A DNA stretch of 64,000 nt from Lutimonas saemankumensis (GTDB lineage Bacteria; Bacteroidota; Bacteroidia; Flavobacteriales; Flavobacteriaceae), in NCBI RefSeq assembly GCF_020171465.1, contig NZ_JAIUZR010000003.1, positions 248,001-312,000 of the forward strand, written 5' to 3'. Position numbers and translations under genes: made by a program. The notes under the pieces were generated by a model. That model searched no databases. It was not told where the DNA came from and was given only the letters and a program-made list of their open reading frames with translations. Of the stretch, positions 33,801 through 42,756 are shown piece by piece; position 1 is the first letter of the stretch, and each line of letters begins with the position of its first letter.

Positions 33801-34292
33801 TTGGAACTGATCAAACAAGTGAATAGAAGAAAGATATATTTTTTTTGTGCCCTGATTTTAACTTTAAGTGTAATTCTGCTACTGATTTCTGGTTCTTCTA
33901 TACTTACAACAGCTTTGGATCGTAATAGAACAATTCCTTTTGGGACTTTGATAACGTGGACTGGAATGATCTCATTCCCATTAACGATATACTGGGGCAT
34001 AAAAGAGATGAGAAGGCCATCGAGAAAGCTGACCAAAATGCTCTCCGTATTCCTTAAAATCATGATCTTATCAGGAATTCTTTGGGTTCCAATATCCTAT
34101 TTACTAGCGGGTAATCTTTCATTCTCATTTTCTGAAAAAGAAACATTTCAGGGTGGACAAGATGCTATGAGATGGTTTTGGCGTTTGAGCTATGGAATTG
34201 GAGTTGGAACTATTCTAATCATAATTACCTATTGGATTTCATTATTATCAAAAAGAAACAGACCAGGTTCCGGCAATTTAAACACAAATTAA
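33801..34292 (+). CDS. Small membrane protein without recognised family
   Basis: About 163 residues from the TTG at 33801, or about 157 from the GTG at 33819 (GTG AAT AGA AGA). There is no ATG near the N-terminus. Four hydrophobic helices are visible (about 12-32, 45-66, 80-102 and 130-150). The function is unknown. It ends 85 bp before the convergent response regulator, with a stem-loop between them. Confidence 0.6.
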   Translation: MELIKQVNRRKIYFFCALILTLSVILLLISGSSILTTALDRNRTIPFGTLITWTGMISFPLTIYWGIKEMRRPSRKLTKMLSVFLKIMILSGILWVPISYLLAGNLSFSFSEKETFQGGQDAMRWFWRLSYGIGVGTILIIITYWISLLSKRNRPGSGNLNTN

Positions 34293-34320
34293 TTTAGGAA
34301 GATTTTCAGACTAAACGTCT

Positions 34321-34351
34321 AATAAACATTTTGTTACCATACACGTTTATT
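34321..34351. terminator. Possible bidirectional stem-loop between convergent genes
   Basis: AATAAAC (34321-34327) and GTTTATT (34345-34351) pair perfectly around a 17-base loop, between the membrane protein (+) and the response regulator (-). The AT-rich stem is weak. Confidence 0.35.
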
Positions 34352-34376
34352 TGTTGTCAAAAGCAAACAATAGATC

Positions 34377-35072
34377 TTATTTTAATAATTGATCAACATT
34401 TCGCTTGTATAGTTTCCCAATGGGAATCATGTGTCCTTCAATAAATATCCTGTTACCCTCAATACTTTTGATATATTTTGGAGCAACCACAAATGATTTA
34501 TGAACTTGTAAAAAATCTTCGTTTGGCAACATTTCCAAAACAGCTGATAATTTTTCTCGAATGGTAATTGTTTCAATTTTCGTTACGACTTTGGTATAAT
34601 TCCCTGATGCTTCGATACATAAAATAGTATCAATTTCTACCTGGAAATACTTTTTGTTGCTTTTTAGAAAAATACGTTTGGAAATTGTATTTGATTGTGA
34701 TGAGTTCGGAAGGTGGGATTGTGCAGAACTAAATGTTTTATTGATTGCTTTTAAGAAACGCTCAAATCCAAATGGTTTTAACAAATAATCTGAAATATTA
34801 AGTTCATAACCTTCAAGGGCAAATTCTTTATAAGCAGTTGTTACGATTACTTTTGGTGGATTTTTTAATGTTTTTAAAAATTCAAAACCTTTGAGTTTTG
34901 GCATATTTAAGTCCAAAAAAATCAAATCAACTTCATTTTTATTCAAATATTCAAAAGCTTCCAACCCGTCATAGCAACTTTTCATCAACTTCATATCCGG
35001 TAATAAATCACAATAACCTTTGATTATATCATGGGCTATGTATTCATCATCAATAATTAAATAGCTAATCAT
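34377..35072 (-). CDS. LytTR-family response regulator
   Basis: A 231-residue response regulator. The receiver domain (1-120) has acidic DDE at 8-10, the phosphorylated Asp54 in FLDLNMP, and Lys in LLKPFGF (about 99). The C-terminal LytTR DNA-binding domain (about 130-231) has ILCIEASGNYTKVV and FLQVHKSFVVAPKYI. It overlaps the kinase gene by 4 bp. Such pairs in flavobacteria regulate nearby transport or stress genes. The target here is unknown. Confidence 0.92.
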   Translation of the reverse strand: MISYLIIDDEYIAHDIIKGYCDLLPDMKLMKSCYDGLEAFEYLNKNEVDLIFLDLNMPKLKGFEFLKTLKNPPKVIVTTAYKEFALEGYELNISDYLLKPFGFERFLKAINKTFSSAQSHLPNSSQSNTISKRIFLKSNKKYFQVEIDTILCIEASGNYTKVVTKIETITIREKLSAVLEMLPNEDFLQVHKSFVVAPKYIKSIEGNRIFIEGHMIPIGKLYKRNVDQLLK

Positions 35073-35875
35073 AATTGATCTATAATTAATGTCGCTTTAT
35101 AAACGTTATCTCCTACCGAAAATGATAATTTGTGTTTATTGGGATAAACCAATTCCAACCTCCGTTTTAGGTTTTTTAAGCCAATTCCGGAACCCTCAAC
35201 ACTTTCTGAATCATCAAAATTATTTTCGATGTCAAATTTTATCTTATTTTCAAAGGTAACAATGTTAATATGCACAAAAGAACGCTCCCTTAAATTTTCT
35301 ACCCCGTGCTTAAAAGCATTTTCTACAAGTATAATGAACAATAGAGGCATCACTTTACAATTTTTTTCAATGTCAGTGTTGAATTCAACATCAACATCTT
35401 TATGATAACGCATTTTGTGGAGTCCGACATAATTTTTTAAATAGTCCACCTCATCATTAAGATCCACTAAATCCTTTTCCCCTTCATAAATGCTATAGCG
35501 CATCAGATCTGATAATTTAAGGATCAAGTCTTGAGCCTTTTTAGGATCTTTATCCACCAAACCATACAAATTGTTCAAGGTATTAAAAAAGAAATGAGGG
35601 TTTACCTGACTTTTCAAATGCTGTAATTCTGCTTTCGAAATTTCACTTTTTAATCTAAAGAAAGAAACGACTTGTTTTGTGAACCAGAAAATACCCAAAA
35701 TCATGAGTAATGCATAGTACAAAAGAATTAAAACAACAATTGAAGTAGGGTAGCCTTCTAAAAAGACAACAGACTCCTTATCGGTTTTGATTAATTCAAA
35801 AACAGTAACAACAATTGGAAATAAAGCAATCACTGCTCCAACACCAATAATTACCGTCCATTTTCTATTGCTCAT
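35069..35875 (-). CDS. LytS-type sensor histidine kinase
   Basis: A 268-residue kinase with two N-terminal membrane helices (about 7-28 and 45-67). A His_kinase domain follows with the phospho-acceptor in SQVNPHFFFNTLNNLYGL (His94), and a HATPase region (LVENAFKHGVENL, GSGIGLKNLKRRLEL). The frame is open from 35887, but a promoter at 35892-35922 would put its start point at that ATG, so the next ATG, 35875 (MSNRK), is preferred. It precedes and overlaps the regulator. Confidence 0.92.
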   Translation of the reverse strand: MSNRKWTVIIGVGAVIALFPIVVTVFELIKTDKESVVFLEGYPTSIVVLILLYYALLMILGIFWFTKQVVSFFRLKSEISKAELQHLKSQVNPHFFFNTLNNLYGLVDKDPKKAQDLILKLSDLMRYSIYEGEKDLVDLNDEVDYLKNYVGLHKMRYHKDVDVEFNTDIEKNCKVMPLLFIILVENAFKHGVENLRERSFVHINIVTFENKIKFDIENNFDDSESVEGSGIGLKNLKRRLELVYPNKHKLSFSVGDNVYKATLIIDQL

Positions 35876-35891
35876 GTTCAATATCATCTGG

Positions 35892-35922
35892 TAAAACTAA
35901 GCCGAATAATTGTCATGACAAA
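35892..35922 (-). promoter_or_regulatory. Promoter of the kinase/regulator pair with overlapping palindrome
   Basis: On the minus strand, TTTG (35922-35919), a 19-bp spacer and TAGTTTTA (35899-35892) match the Bacteroidota consensus at 7 of 8 bases of the -7 element. The palindrome TTGTCATGACAA (35910-35921) covers the -33 element and part of the spacer, so a dimeric protein there would affect this promoter. Confidence 0.6.
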
Positions 35923-36096
35923 AGAAGTTGACAAACGCCCTGTGTACGGTGTTGAACGTCTTCAATAAAGGGATAAACTCATTTTATAAACACAAGGGAG
36001 ATTTATATCACCTCTGCATGGCTGTGTATCCCACATAATAGGCCGGCTCCCGCGATGAAAGTATTATTGCACCAAAAATCTTAAAACTCTACTTAA

Positions 36097-37269
36097 ATGA
36101 AAAAAAGAATTGTAAGATACTTAAAGCATATTTTGGGAACAATCATAAGCTTGCTGCTTATCGGGGTGGTGATCATCATCTCTATAAATGGAAGTTTCGA
36201 ATACGGAAATGACCCGCAAGCAATAAACTTAAACAGAGAAGGCCCTTATGTGTTTTATGAATCGGATAGTAGTTTACATGTCAATTACATCAGAGGAAAC
36301 AAGACAGATGGTTTCTATCTTGACAAGACCGAATACCACATGAATGATGAAATTTTAGCGAACTGCCACTTCCCGCTTGATTCTTCAAGCTTTAATTTCA
36401 CGATACAATCTGAAATAACTATTCCAGAGGCTATTTATGAAGATCAGCAACCCATATTAGCCATTTCGGATATTGAAAGCGGCTATAAAACATTTCGGGA
36501 TTTTCTAATCGCTAATAAGGTAATCGATGAAAATCTGGAATGGATATTTGGTAAAGGCCACCTGGTTTTGGTTGGTGATTTTGTTGACCGAGGCTTTTCC
36601 ACAACTCAAGTTTTATGGTTTATCTACAGACTGGAGCAGGAAGCCCGAAAAAAAGGTGGACATGTGCATTTTATCATAGGAAATCATGAATTATACAATA
36701 TGCAGGGTAAATTCAAATCCGCTTCCTACAAGTATTATGGGGTTGCATCAATTCTTGGAAAACAACATCACGATTTATACAATAAAAATTCATTTATAGG
36801 GAAATGGATGGCCTCCAAAAACACACTGGAACTTATTAATGGGAATTTGTTTGCCCATGGCGGATTACACCCTGATATTGAAAATTACAACATTACAATT
36901 GATCAGGTCAACCAGATCAACAGGGAAAATTATGATCAGTCTTACTTTCCTAAACCTAAAGAATCGGTTGAACAATTAATTCTTTCCAACAAGAAGGGGA
37001 TTTGCTGGTACAGAGGATATTTTAAGGATGATTTGTCTCAGGAAGAGGTCGAAAAAGGTATTAATAAGTTTAATGCCAGGGCCATTGTGGTTGGGCATAC
37101 CTTACAACGGTCGGTTAAGAAATTATACGAAGGGAAGGTGTTTGCAATTGATGTGAAACATCCTAAAGATTACAATAAAAACTGGCCTGCTAAAAAGTCA
37201 GAAGGTTTACTCATACGTGAAGGCAAATATTACAGAGTATTTGCTGATGGAGAACTATTAGAATTATAA
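36097..37269 (+). CDS. Membrane-anchored metallophosphoesterase (calcineurin-like)
   Basis: A 390-residue protein with one N-terminal membrane helix (about 11-33). The catalytic domain has the calcineurin-type motifs DIES (about 125, replacing GDIHG), GDFVDRG (about 160), GNHE (about 195), HGG and GHT. It resembles Shewanella-like protein phosphatases. Anchored in the inner membrane, it may dephosphorylate periplasmic or membrane substrates. It is 12 bp ahead of a CPBP protease, so they probably form an operon. Confidence 0.88.
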   Translation: MKKRIVRYLKHILGTIISLLLIGVVIIISINGSFEYGNDPQAINLNREGPYVFYESDSSLHVNYIRGNKTDGFYLDKTEYHMNDEILANCHFPLDSSSFNFTIQSEITIPEAIYEDQQPILAISDIESGYKTFRDFLIANKVIDENLEWIFGKGHLVLVGDFVDRGFSTTQVLWFIYRLEQEARKKGGHVHFIIGNHELYNMQGKFKSASYKYYGVASILGKQHHDLYNKNSFIGKWMASKNTLELINGNLFAHGGLHPDIENYNITIDQVNQINRENYDQSYFPKPKESVEQLILSNKKGICWYRGYFKDDLSQEEVEKGINKFNARAIVVGHTLQRSVKKLYEGKVFAIDVKHPKDYNKNWPAKKSEGLLIREGKYYRVFADGELLEL

Positions 37270-37281
37270 ACAAATACGAAA

Positions 37282-37962
37282 ATGAAAACTAGAATTTACA
37301 ATTATTTAAACAAACGCTATGCTGTAGTGTTCATCATGCTTATTGCGCCGCTATTTGGGTTTATTGACAGAAACTTTGCCTTTTTCTTTGGCCTTGGTGT
37401 TGCATTTCTAATTTTACGGGGAAGTAAATTTGACTGGGCAAGATTCGGGATAGGACAGAAAATTACAGTAGGAGTCGTTTTAAAAAGTTTAATCATAACC
37501 CTGTTATTATTTGCTGCATTCAGCAGCTTTATAGACCCTTTGATTCAACATTGGTTTGGAGAATATGATCTATCATCTGTAGAGGATATAGAAGGGAATT
37601 TTGTGGGTTATGTTGTATTAATGCTGGTTGTCTGGATATTTGCGGCGTTTGGTGAAGAATTCCTGTTTCGTGGCTATTATATGAAGGCCTTAGCCGAGTT
37701 ATTGGGTAATAACAATAAGGCCTGGATACTCTCAGCGTTTATTACCTCGCTCTACTTTGGGGTATCTCATATATATCAAGGTCTCAGTGGAGTAATATCT
37801 GTATTTTTATGGTCTATTACGATTTCATTAATATTTAACAAAAACAGGAATAATTTACTTCTGCTTGTATTGATCCATGGCTTTTATGATTCAATAGGAG
37901 TGACACTTATATATTTGAATAAGGACCCTGTATTTTCAGAATGGGTACAGCAATTGTTTTAA
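37282..37962 (+). CDS. CPBP-family intramembrane glutamic endopeptidase
   Basis: A 226-residue protein with about six helices. The CPBP motifs are GEEFLFRGYY (Glu about 124-125, Arg), FGVSHIY (His about 165) and HGFYDSIG. The family includes Rce1-type CAAX proteases and bacteriocin-immunity proteins. Whether it processes lipopeptides or gives immunity is unknown. The 12-bp spacing to the phosphatase suggests co-expression. Confidence 0.88.
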   Translation: MKTRIYNYLNKRYAVVFIMLIAPLFGFIDRNFAFFFGLGVAFLILRGSKFDWARFGIGQKITVGVVLKSLIITLLLFAAFSSFIDPLIQHWFGEYDLSSVEDIEGNFVGYVVLMLVVWIFAAFGEEFLFRGYYMKALAELLGNNNKAWILSAFITSLYFGVSHIYQGLSGVISVFLWSITISLIFNKNRNNLLLLVLIHGFYDSIGVTLIYLNKDPVFSEWVQQLF

Positions 37963-37973
37963 GTAAGAAGTAT

Positions 37974-38034
37974 TATTTTTGTTTAAGAGCAAAGAGCCGT
38001 TGATGTCATTATTCATGAAGGAATGGCTAATTCT
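37974..38034 (+). promoter_or_regulatory. Promoter and leader shared with 42311
   Basis: TATTTTTG (37974-37981) fits the -7 consensus. The 20 bases TATTTTTGTTTAAGAGCAAA are identical to those at 42311, and similarity continues for about 55 bases with small gaps (CATTA, then TGAAGGAA versus TGCAGGAA). It precedes the methyltransferase-like gene by about 140 bp. A conserved leader after a promoter suggests shared control or a common origin. Confidence 0.5.
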
Positions 38035-38156
38035 CAAATGATAAAAACATAAATATCCGATTCCCACGGAGTAAACAAATGCAATGGCAGAGCAATGGAT
38101 TTATAAGTTATTGCCGGTTTGCTGATAGTGTGTCAGCAAATTCTTGACCCTGAACA

Positions 38157-38855
38157 TTGGAAAACAACGAAAAAATCATGATGAAAATTCTGAAATTTCA
38201 ACTTTGGCATTTTTTAATTCTAATAGCATTGCTGATTTCGTTGTTTTTGGTTATTTACTCTGACCCGACGATTTTAAAGGGTAGTTTTTTGAATATTGAT
38301 ACAAAGATTTGGTTGATAATTTCCATTTTTGTTCCCATTGCACATCAATTGTATGTATTGATCTGTTGGAGAACTGAATTATTTTATAAAGGGTTATCCA
38401 AAGTATTTGGAAATACGCTTAGAGCTTTTAAAATATTTAAGGCCGGATTTGCGGTTCTCTTTGTATCTCGATTAATTTCAATCATCTTTCTATCCTTGTC
38501 TAATTCTGATTCATTCAATGCAAACAACATATTGATTTACGTCATAGCGATTACAATTTCTTTACCGACTATTTATCTATTTTACTCAGTAAAAAAATAT
38601 TTTGGAATTGACAGAGCCTTTGGATTAGACCATTTTGATCCTGATAAATTTATGAATGAACCGTTTGTAAATAAAGGGATCTTTAAATTTACATCAAATG
38701 GGATGTATACCTATGGATTCCTGATATTATGGATCCCCGGACTGATCATGATGTCGAAGGCGGCATTGATTGCTGCTTTATTCAACCACTTATATATCTG
38801 GGTACATTATTATTTTACGGAATTACCGGATATTAAATGGATTTACAGAAAATAA
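38157..38855 (+). CDS. Isoprenylcysteine/phospholipid methyltransferase-like membrane protein
   Basis: A 232-residue (or 225, from ATG 38178) membrane protein with five or six helices. The region NKGIFKFTSNGMYTYGFLIL followed by the terminal YIWVHYYFTELPDIKWIYRK matches the SAM-binding C-terminal pattern of ICMT/PEMT-type methyltransferases. It would methylate a lipid or small thiol substrate in the membrane. The upstream frame starts at TTG 38157. ATG 38178 or 38181 is the more likely start. A remnant of a second copy lies at 28906. Confidence 0.72.
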   Translation: MENNEKIMMKILKFQLWHFLILIALLISLFLVIYSDPTILKGSFLNIDTKIWLIISIFVPIAHQLYVLICWRTELFYKGLSKVFGNTLRAFKIFKAGFAVLFVSRLISIIFLSLSNSDSFNANNILIYVIAITISLPTIYLFYSVKKYFGIDRAFGLDHFDPDKFMNEPFVNKGIFKFTSNGMYTYGFLILWIPGLIMMSKAALIAALFNHLYIWVHYYFTELPDIKWIYRK

Positions 38856-38983
38856 TTGCTACGATTTAAATTACTAAATTTAAACCATTGAAATGAGACT
38901 TAGGAAAGTGCTGCGGATTCTCAACCGCTGACCATACATCTAACCGCTTACGATAGCACCCATTAATTCAAAATCAAATAAAA

Positions 38984-39352
38984 ATGAAAGTTACAGCCGA
39001 AAAAAATGAAAAAGTTGCTAATATGATATTTGCATCCATTTATCCACATTACTTGAAAAGATTGGAAAAAAATGGCAGAACAAAAGAAGAACTCAACCAG
39101 GTAATTGAATGGCTTACCGGTTTTGATCAAGAGGCTTTACAAGCACTTATAGATGAAAAAGCAACTTTTGGAACATTTTTTCAAAAGGCTGCAATAAATC
39201 CAAATGCTGATTTAATTAAAGGAGTCGTTTGCGGTTATCGGATTGAAGAAATAGAGGATGAATTTGACACCTATAAACAATGCAGACGTATGGAAAAGTT
39301 GATTGATGAATTAGCGAAAGGTCGTAAAATGGAGAAAATTTTAAGAGAATAA
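38984..39352 (+). CDS. DUF2200-family protein
   Basis: A 122-residue soluble protein. The N-terminal VTAEKNEKVANMIFASIYPHYL, the middle TGFDQEALQALIDE and VVCGYRIEEIEDE, and the C-terminal QCRRMEKLIDELAKGRKMEK match DUF2200. The function is unknown. It precedes the amidotransferase-like gene by 21 bp, so they may be co-transcribed. Confidence 0.83.
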   Translation: MKVTAEKNEKVANMIFASIYPHYLKRLEKNGRTKEELNQVIEWLTGFDQEALQALIDEKATFGTFFQKAAINPNADLIKGVVCGYRIEEIEDEFDTYKQCRRMEKLIDELAKGRKMEKILRE

Positions 39353-39373
39353 ACCAAATAAACCCTTGATAAA

Positions 39374-40297
39374 ATGGTCAACCCGATGAAAATTCTAATA
39401 ATGCTCTTTTTTCTGGCATTATCAAATTACTCATTTTCACAGCAGGTGGCTGATACAACATATCATCCAAAAATTTACGATCCTCTGTATGAAACAGGAA
39501 AAGGACCTGTAGTTTTTATTGACGAGGGGCATCATAATTTTCATACGAAGAATGGAAGGTATAAGGCGTTTGCAAACCTTTTGGAGAGGGATGGTTACAA
39601 AGTTAAAGCCTATCAAGGAAACTTTGATAAACAGTTGCTGTCGGAAGGAAATATTCTTGTTATATCCAATGCTCTAAATGAGATAAATGTTAATAATTGG
39701 GATCTTCCTAATCCATCTGCTTTCTCAGAATCTGAAATTGAGGTTGTTACAGAATGGGTTCGTTCCGGAGGAAGTTTATTTTTGATAGCTGATCATATGC
39801 CCATGGCTGGAGCCGCATCTGATTTAGCCCTGGAATTTGGTTTTGAATTTACAAATGGATTTGTTTTTGATACGATAAACAGAGGACCTGCATATTTTAA
39901 TTTAAAGGAAAAAACCCTTACGAAAAGTGTTATTACTAAGGGCCGAAGTTCAGAAGAAAGCGTTGCGCAAATTGTAACATTTACCGGACAGGCTTTTAAA
40001 ATTCCAGATGATGCCACGCCAGTTTTAACCTTTGACAAAAAATTTGTGAATATGCTTCCGAATAAGGCATGGGTTTTTGATGATACAACGACCAGGTTTA
40101 ATGTGGAAGGATGGTCTCAAGGTGCATTCAAAAACTATGGAAAGGGTAGAGTTGTGGTCTTTGGAGAAGCAGCCATGTTTTCAGCCCAATTAGCCGGGGA
40201 AAATAAGAGAAAAATGGGTATGAATAATGAAGTTGCACCAGAGAATTATCAATTATTACTCAATATAATTCACTGGTTAGACAATGTAATGGAATGA
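39374..40297 (+). CDS. Secreted DUF4350/glutamine-amidotransferase-like protein
   Basis: A 307-residue protein (or 303, starting at ATG 39386). The signal peptide ends NYSFSQ. The domain follows the class I amidotransferase-like (IFT52/DUF4350) fold: PVVFIDEGHHNFHTKNGRYKAF, NILVISNALNE, WVRSGGSLFLIADHMPMAGA, and the late GKGRVVVFGEAAMFSAQ. No catalytic Cys is evident, so it is probably a binding or structural protein. It is 21 bp behind DUF2200. Confidence 0.75.
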   Translation: MVNPMKILIMLFFLALSNYSFSQQVADTTYHPKIYDPLYETGKGPVVFIDEGHHNFHTKNGRYKAFANLLERDGYKVKAYQGNFDKQLLSEGNILVISNALNEINVNNWDLPNPSAFSESEIEVVTEWVRSGGSLFLIADHMPMAGAASDLALEFGFEFTNGFVFDTINRGPAYFNLKEKTLTKSVITKGRSSEESVAQIVTFTGQAFKIPDDATPVLTFDKKFVNMLPNKAWVFDDTTTRFNVEGWSQGAFKNYGKGRVVVFGEAAMFSAQLAGENKRKMGMNNEVAPENYQLLLNIIHWLDNVME

Positions 40298-40378
40298 TAA
40301 ACCCTTTCATGACTCGGGTATGGTTCATGTCTAGTTTCAGTAATATGACACGAAGAATTACAAGCTCTCACATTTTGT

Positions 40379-40386
40379 TATATTTG
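40379..40386 (+). promoter_or_regulatory. -7 element TATATTTG close to a start codon
   Basis: TATATTTG fits the consensus. It ends 7 bp before ATG 40394, so transcription from it would start at or next to the ATG (a leaderless mRNA) or the true start would be further downstream. No matching -33 TTTG is seen. Confidence 0.35.
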
Positions 40387-40393
40387 GGGCCTT

Positions 40394-41341
40394 ATGAATG
40401 ATTATTTAAGATCCCTGGTTCTTCAGGTTACCGGAGCTTCTTCTTTATTTGTTAAAGAGGTGATCCAGCAATTGTGGAGTGGCTATGGGAAAATCATTAG
40501 GGTTGGATTGGAGAATGCTTCCGTGGATAGCGTGGTTATCAAGCACGTTCAGATGCCCGTAAATAAGAATCATCCTAGAGGTTGGAACACGGATATTGGT
40601 CATCAACGAAAAGTGAAATCATACAAGGTAGAAACTAACTGGTATGAACGATACAGTAAAAACAGCGCTGCACGTTTACCTGAATGTCTGGCCATTGAGG
40701 CAAAAGGTGACGAGGTACTGATGGTGATGGAAGATCTGGATGCAGCCGGTTATCACTTACGCAAGAGCTTTGTAACATGGGAAGAAATAGCTCAGTGTTT
40801 GGCATGGCTGGCACAGTTTCATGCGAGTTACCTGGGTAAAAAGCCGGACGGACTCTGGGAAGTGGGAACCTATTGGCATTTAAAGACAAGGCCACAGGAG
40901 TTAGCTGTATTGAATGATCAAAAGCTGAAAGAGGCAGCCCCAATCATTGATGAAAAACTCAATTCATGTAAGTACAAAACGTTTGTCCACGGCGATGCTA
41001 AACTGGCAAACTTTTGTTTTACTGAAAGCGGACAGGTTGGTGGATTGGATTTTCAGTATGTAGGTGGGGGTTGCGGAATGAAAGATGTGGCTTATTTTAT
41101 TGGAAGTTGTCTGAATGAAGATGAGTGCGAACGATTGGAAGTACAAATCCTGGATACCTATTTTGAGCATTTACAGGGTGAATTGAATGAAAGAAACAAA
41201 GGGCTGGAAACTGAATGGCGGTCTTTATACAGAGTGGCCTGGGCGGATTTTCATCGCTTTATAAAAGGGTGGAGCCCCGGTCACTGGAAGATTAACAGTT
41301 ATAGTGAACGTATCACAGCAGAAGTGATCAAAAACCTTTAA
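40394..41341 (+). CDS. EcKinase/phosphotransferase-family kinase
   Basis: A 315-residue aminoglycoside-phosphotransferase-fold kinase of the ecdysteroid/choline-kinase-like group. It has VVIKHVQMP as the nucleotide-binding Lys strand, [16 protein letters not shown] as hinge, the catalytic loop [13 protein letters not shown] (about 199-211) and the metal-binding [20 protein letters not shown]. The acceptor may be a small alcohol. It ends 2 bp before an inositol-monophosphatase-like gene, a pair suggestive of phosphorylation and dephosphorylation of the same compound. Confidence 0.83.
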   Translation: MNDYLRSLVLQVTGASSLFVKEVIQQLWSGYGKIIRVGLENASVDSVVIKHVQMPVNKNHPRGWNTDIGHQRKVKSYKVETNWYERYSKNSAARLPECLAIEAKGDEVLMVMEDLDAAGYHLRKSFVTWEEIAQCLAWLAQFHASYLGKKPDGLWEVGTYWHLKTRPQELAVLNDQKLKEAAPIIDEKLNSCKYKTFVHGDAKLANFCFTESGQVGGLDFQYVGGGCGMKDVAYFIGSCLNEDECERLEVQILDTYFEHLQGELNERNKGLETEWRSLYRVAWADFHRFIKGWSPGHWKINSYSERITAEVIKNL

Positions 41342-41343
41342 AA

Positions 41344-42171
41344 ATGGATCTCTTACAATTGAGCAAAATAGCCATCACGGCGTCCCTTTCAGCCGGGAAA
41401 GTCATTCAGAAGTATATGAATGCGCAGGTTGAAGTGAAGAAAAAGAAAGGAGGGGAGAGCTATTCCTCACAAGTCGTGACAGCAGTAGACATAGAATGCG
41501 AAAAAGTAATTCTTTCTCATCTGCTTCCTACCTGTGAAGAGTTTGGACTGGCCCTTTTATCGGAAGAGACCGAAGATGATGGAAGTCGATTCGAAGAAGA
41601 TCTTTTCTGGTGCATTGACCCCATGGACGGAACGCTTGCTTTTATTAATAAACATCCTGGTTTTTCTGTATCTATTGCTTTAATCGCAAAAGACGGTACG
41701 CCGTATATTGGGGTTGTGTATGATCCCAGTACGGATACCTTGTACCATGCAGTCAAGGGAAATGGGGCCTTTAAGAATGGCAATCCTTGGAAAATTAAGC
41801 ATCTTAATGACCATTTGACCTACGTGACTGATCGAAAACTGAAAGATACGCCTCGTTCCATCGAAATAGAAGGTTTGCTTGAAGAACACGTAAAAAAGTT
41901 GCGTTTGAATGGTGTAATCGAAATAGCCGGAGCGGGTTCTGTATTGAATGGCATCCTTGTGTTGGAAAATGGCCCGGCCTGTATGATCAAGCTTCCGAAA
42001 AAGGAAAACGGTGGAGGGAGCTTATGGGACTTCGCCGCAACAGCCTGTATCTATCAGGAAATGGGCTTACCCGCTACAAATTTTCAAGGAGGAAGACTGG
42101 ACCTGAACAGAAAGGATGGAACTTTTATGAATAAAGAAGGCGTCTTTTATTCCAATTTAATTCAAAGATAA
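41344..42171 (+). CDS. Inositol monophosphatase/CysQ-family phosphatase
   Basis: A 275-residue lithium-sensitive-type phosphatase. Metal-binding motifs are LLSEETEDD (Glu pair, about 71), CIDPMDGTLAF (Asp92 to Thr97) and WDFAATACIYQEMG (about 229). An N-terminal VTAVDIECE helix is present. It belongs with inositol monophosphatase, fructose-1,6-bisphosphatase and 3'(2'),5'-bisphosphate nucleotidase (CysQ). Pairing with the kinase 2 bp upstream suggests cyclitol or sugar phosphate metabolism rather than sulfate assimilation. Confidence 0.87.
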   Translation: MDLLQLSKIAITASLSAGKVIQKYMNAQVEVKKKKGGESYSSQVVTAVDIECEKVILSHLLPTCEEFGLALLSEETEDDGSRFEEDLFWCIDPMDGTLAFINKHPGFSVSIALIAKDGTPYIGVVYDPSTDTLYHAVKGNGAFKNGNPWKIKHLNDHLTYVTDRKLKDTPRSIEIEGLLEEHVKKLRLNGVIEIAGAGSVLNGILVLENGPACMIKLPKKENGGGSLWDFAATACIYQEMGLPATNFQGGRLDLNRKDGTFMNKEGVFYSNLIQR

Positions 42172-42310
42172 AGAGGGATATTCATCCTTAACGATATTCC
42201 TACCTGATGTAAAGGAATTTACAATTATACGATTCAATATTTGAACGCAGGCAAGAATAATAATAGGTAGTGGTTCATTAAGGGTGAACATTATGTATGT
42301 ACTTAATTCG

Positions 42311-42372
42311 TATTTTTGTTTAAGAGCAAAAAGGTTTAGCGCCATTACTCGTGCAGGAACTACTTCTTTTCA
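42311..42372 (+). promoter_or_regulatory. Promoter and leader shared with 37974
   Basis: TATTTTTG (42311-42318) fits the -7 consensus. The following TTTAAGAGCAAA and a diverged leader match the segment at 37974-38034. It lies about 78 bp upstream of the NTF2-like gene at 42397. Confidence 0.5.
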
Positions 42373-42396
42373 AATTGATATACATAAACTGACAAG

Positions 42397-42756
42397 ATGA
42401 AACCTAAAGAATTAATTAAAAAGTGGGTTGAAACTTTTAATGAGGGAAATGCAGATAAGATTTCTGATTTTTACCACCATGATGCCATCAATCATCAAGT
42501 CTCCAATAAGCCTGTTGTAGGGAAAAAAGCGATTCGGGAAATGTTTGAACATGAATTTAATCAAGCGGAAATGACTTGTATTATTGAAAATATATTTGAG
42601 GATAAAGATTGGGGAATATTAGAATGGAAGGACCCTTTAGGACTTCGTGGATGTGGGTTTTTTAAAATTGACAATGGCAAGATCATATTTCAAAGAGGAT
42701 ATTGGGACAAATTGTCTTTTTTAAGGATGCATAAACTCCCGATTCCGAGAGAATGA
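42397..42756 (+). CDS. SnoaL/NTF2-like protein
   Basis: A 119-residue single-domain protein. KKWVETFNEGNADKISDFYH, followed by HDAINHQVSNKPVVGKKAIR, and the end RGCGFFKIDNGKIIFQRGYW are typical of the SnoaL-like polyketide-cyclase fold (DUF4440 group). These are small cone-shaped isomerases, cyclases or binding proteins. The substrate is unknown. It is a single-gene unit. Confidence 0.83.
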   Translation: MKPKELIKKWVETFNEGNADKISDFYHHDAINHQVSNKPVVGKKAIREMFEHEFNQAEMTCIIENIFEDKDWGILEWKDPLGLRGCGFFKIDNGKIIFQRGYWDKLSFLRMHKLPIPRE

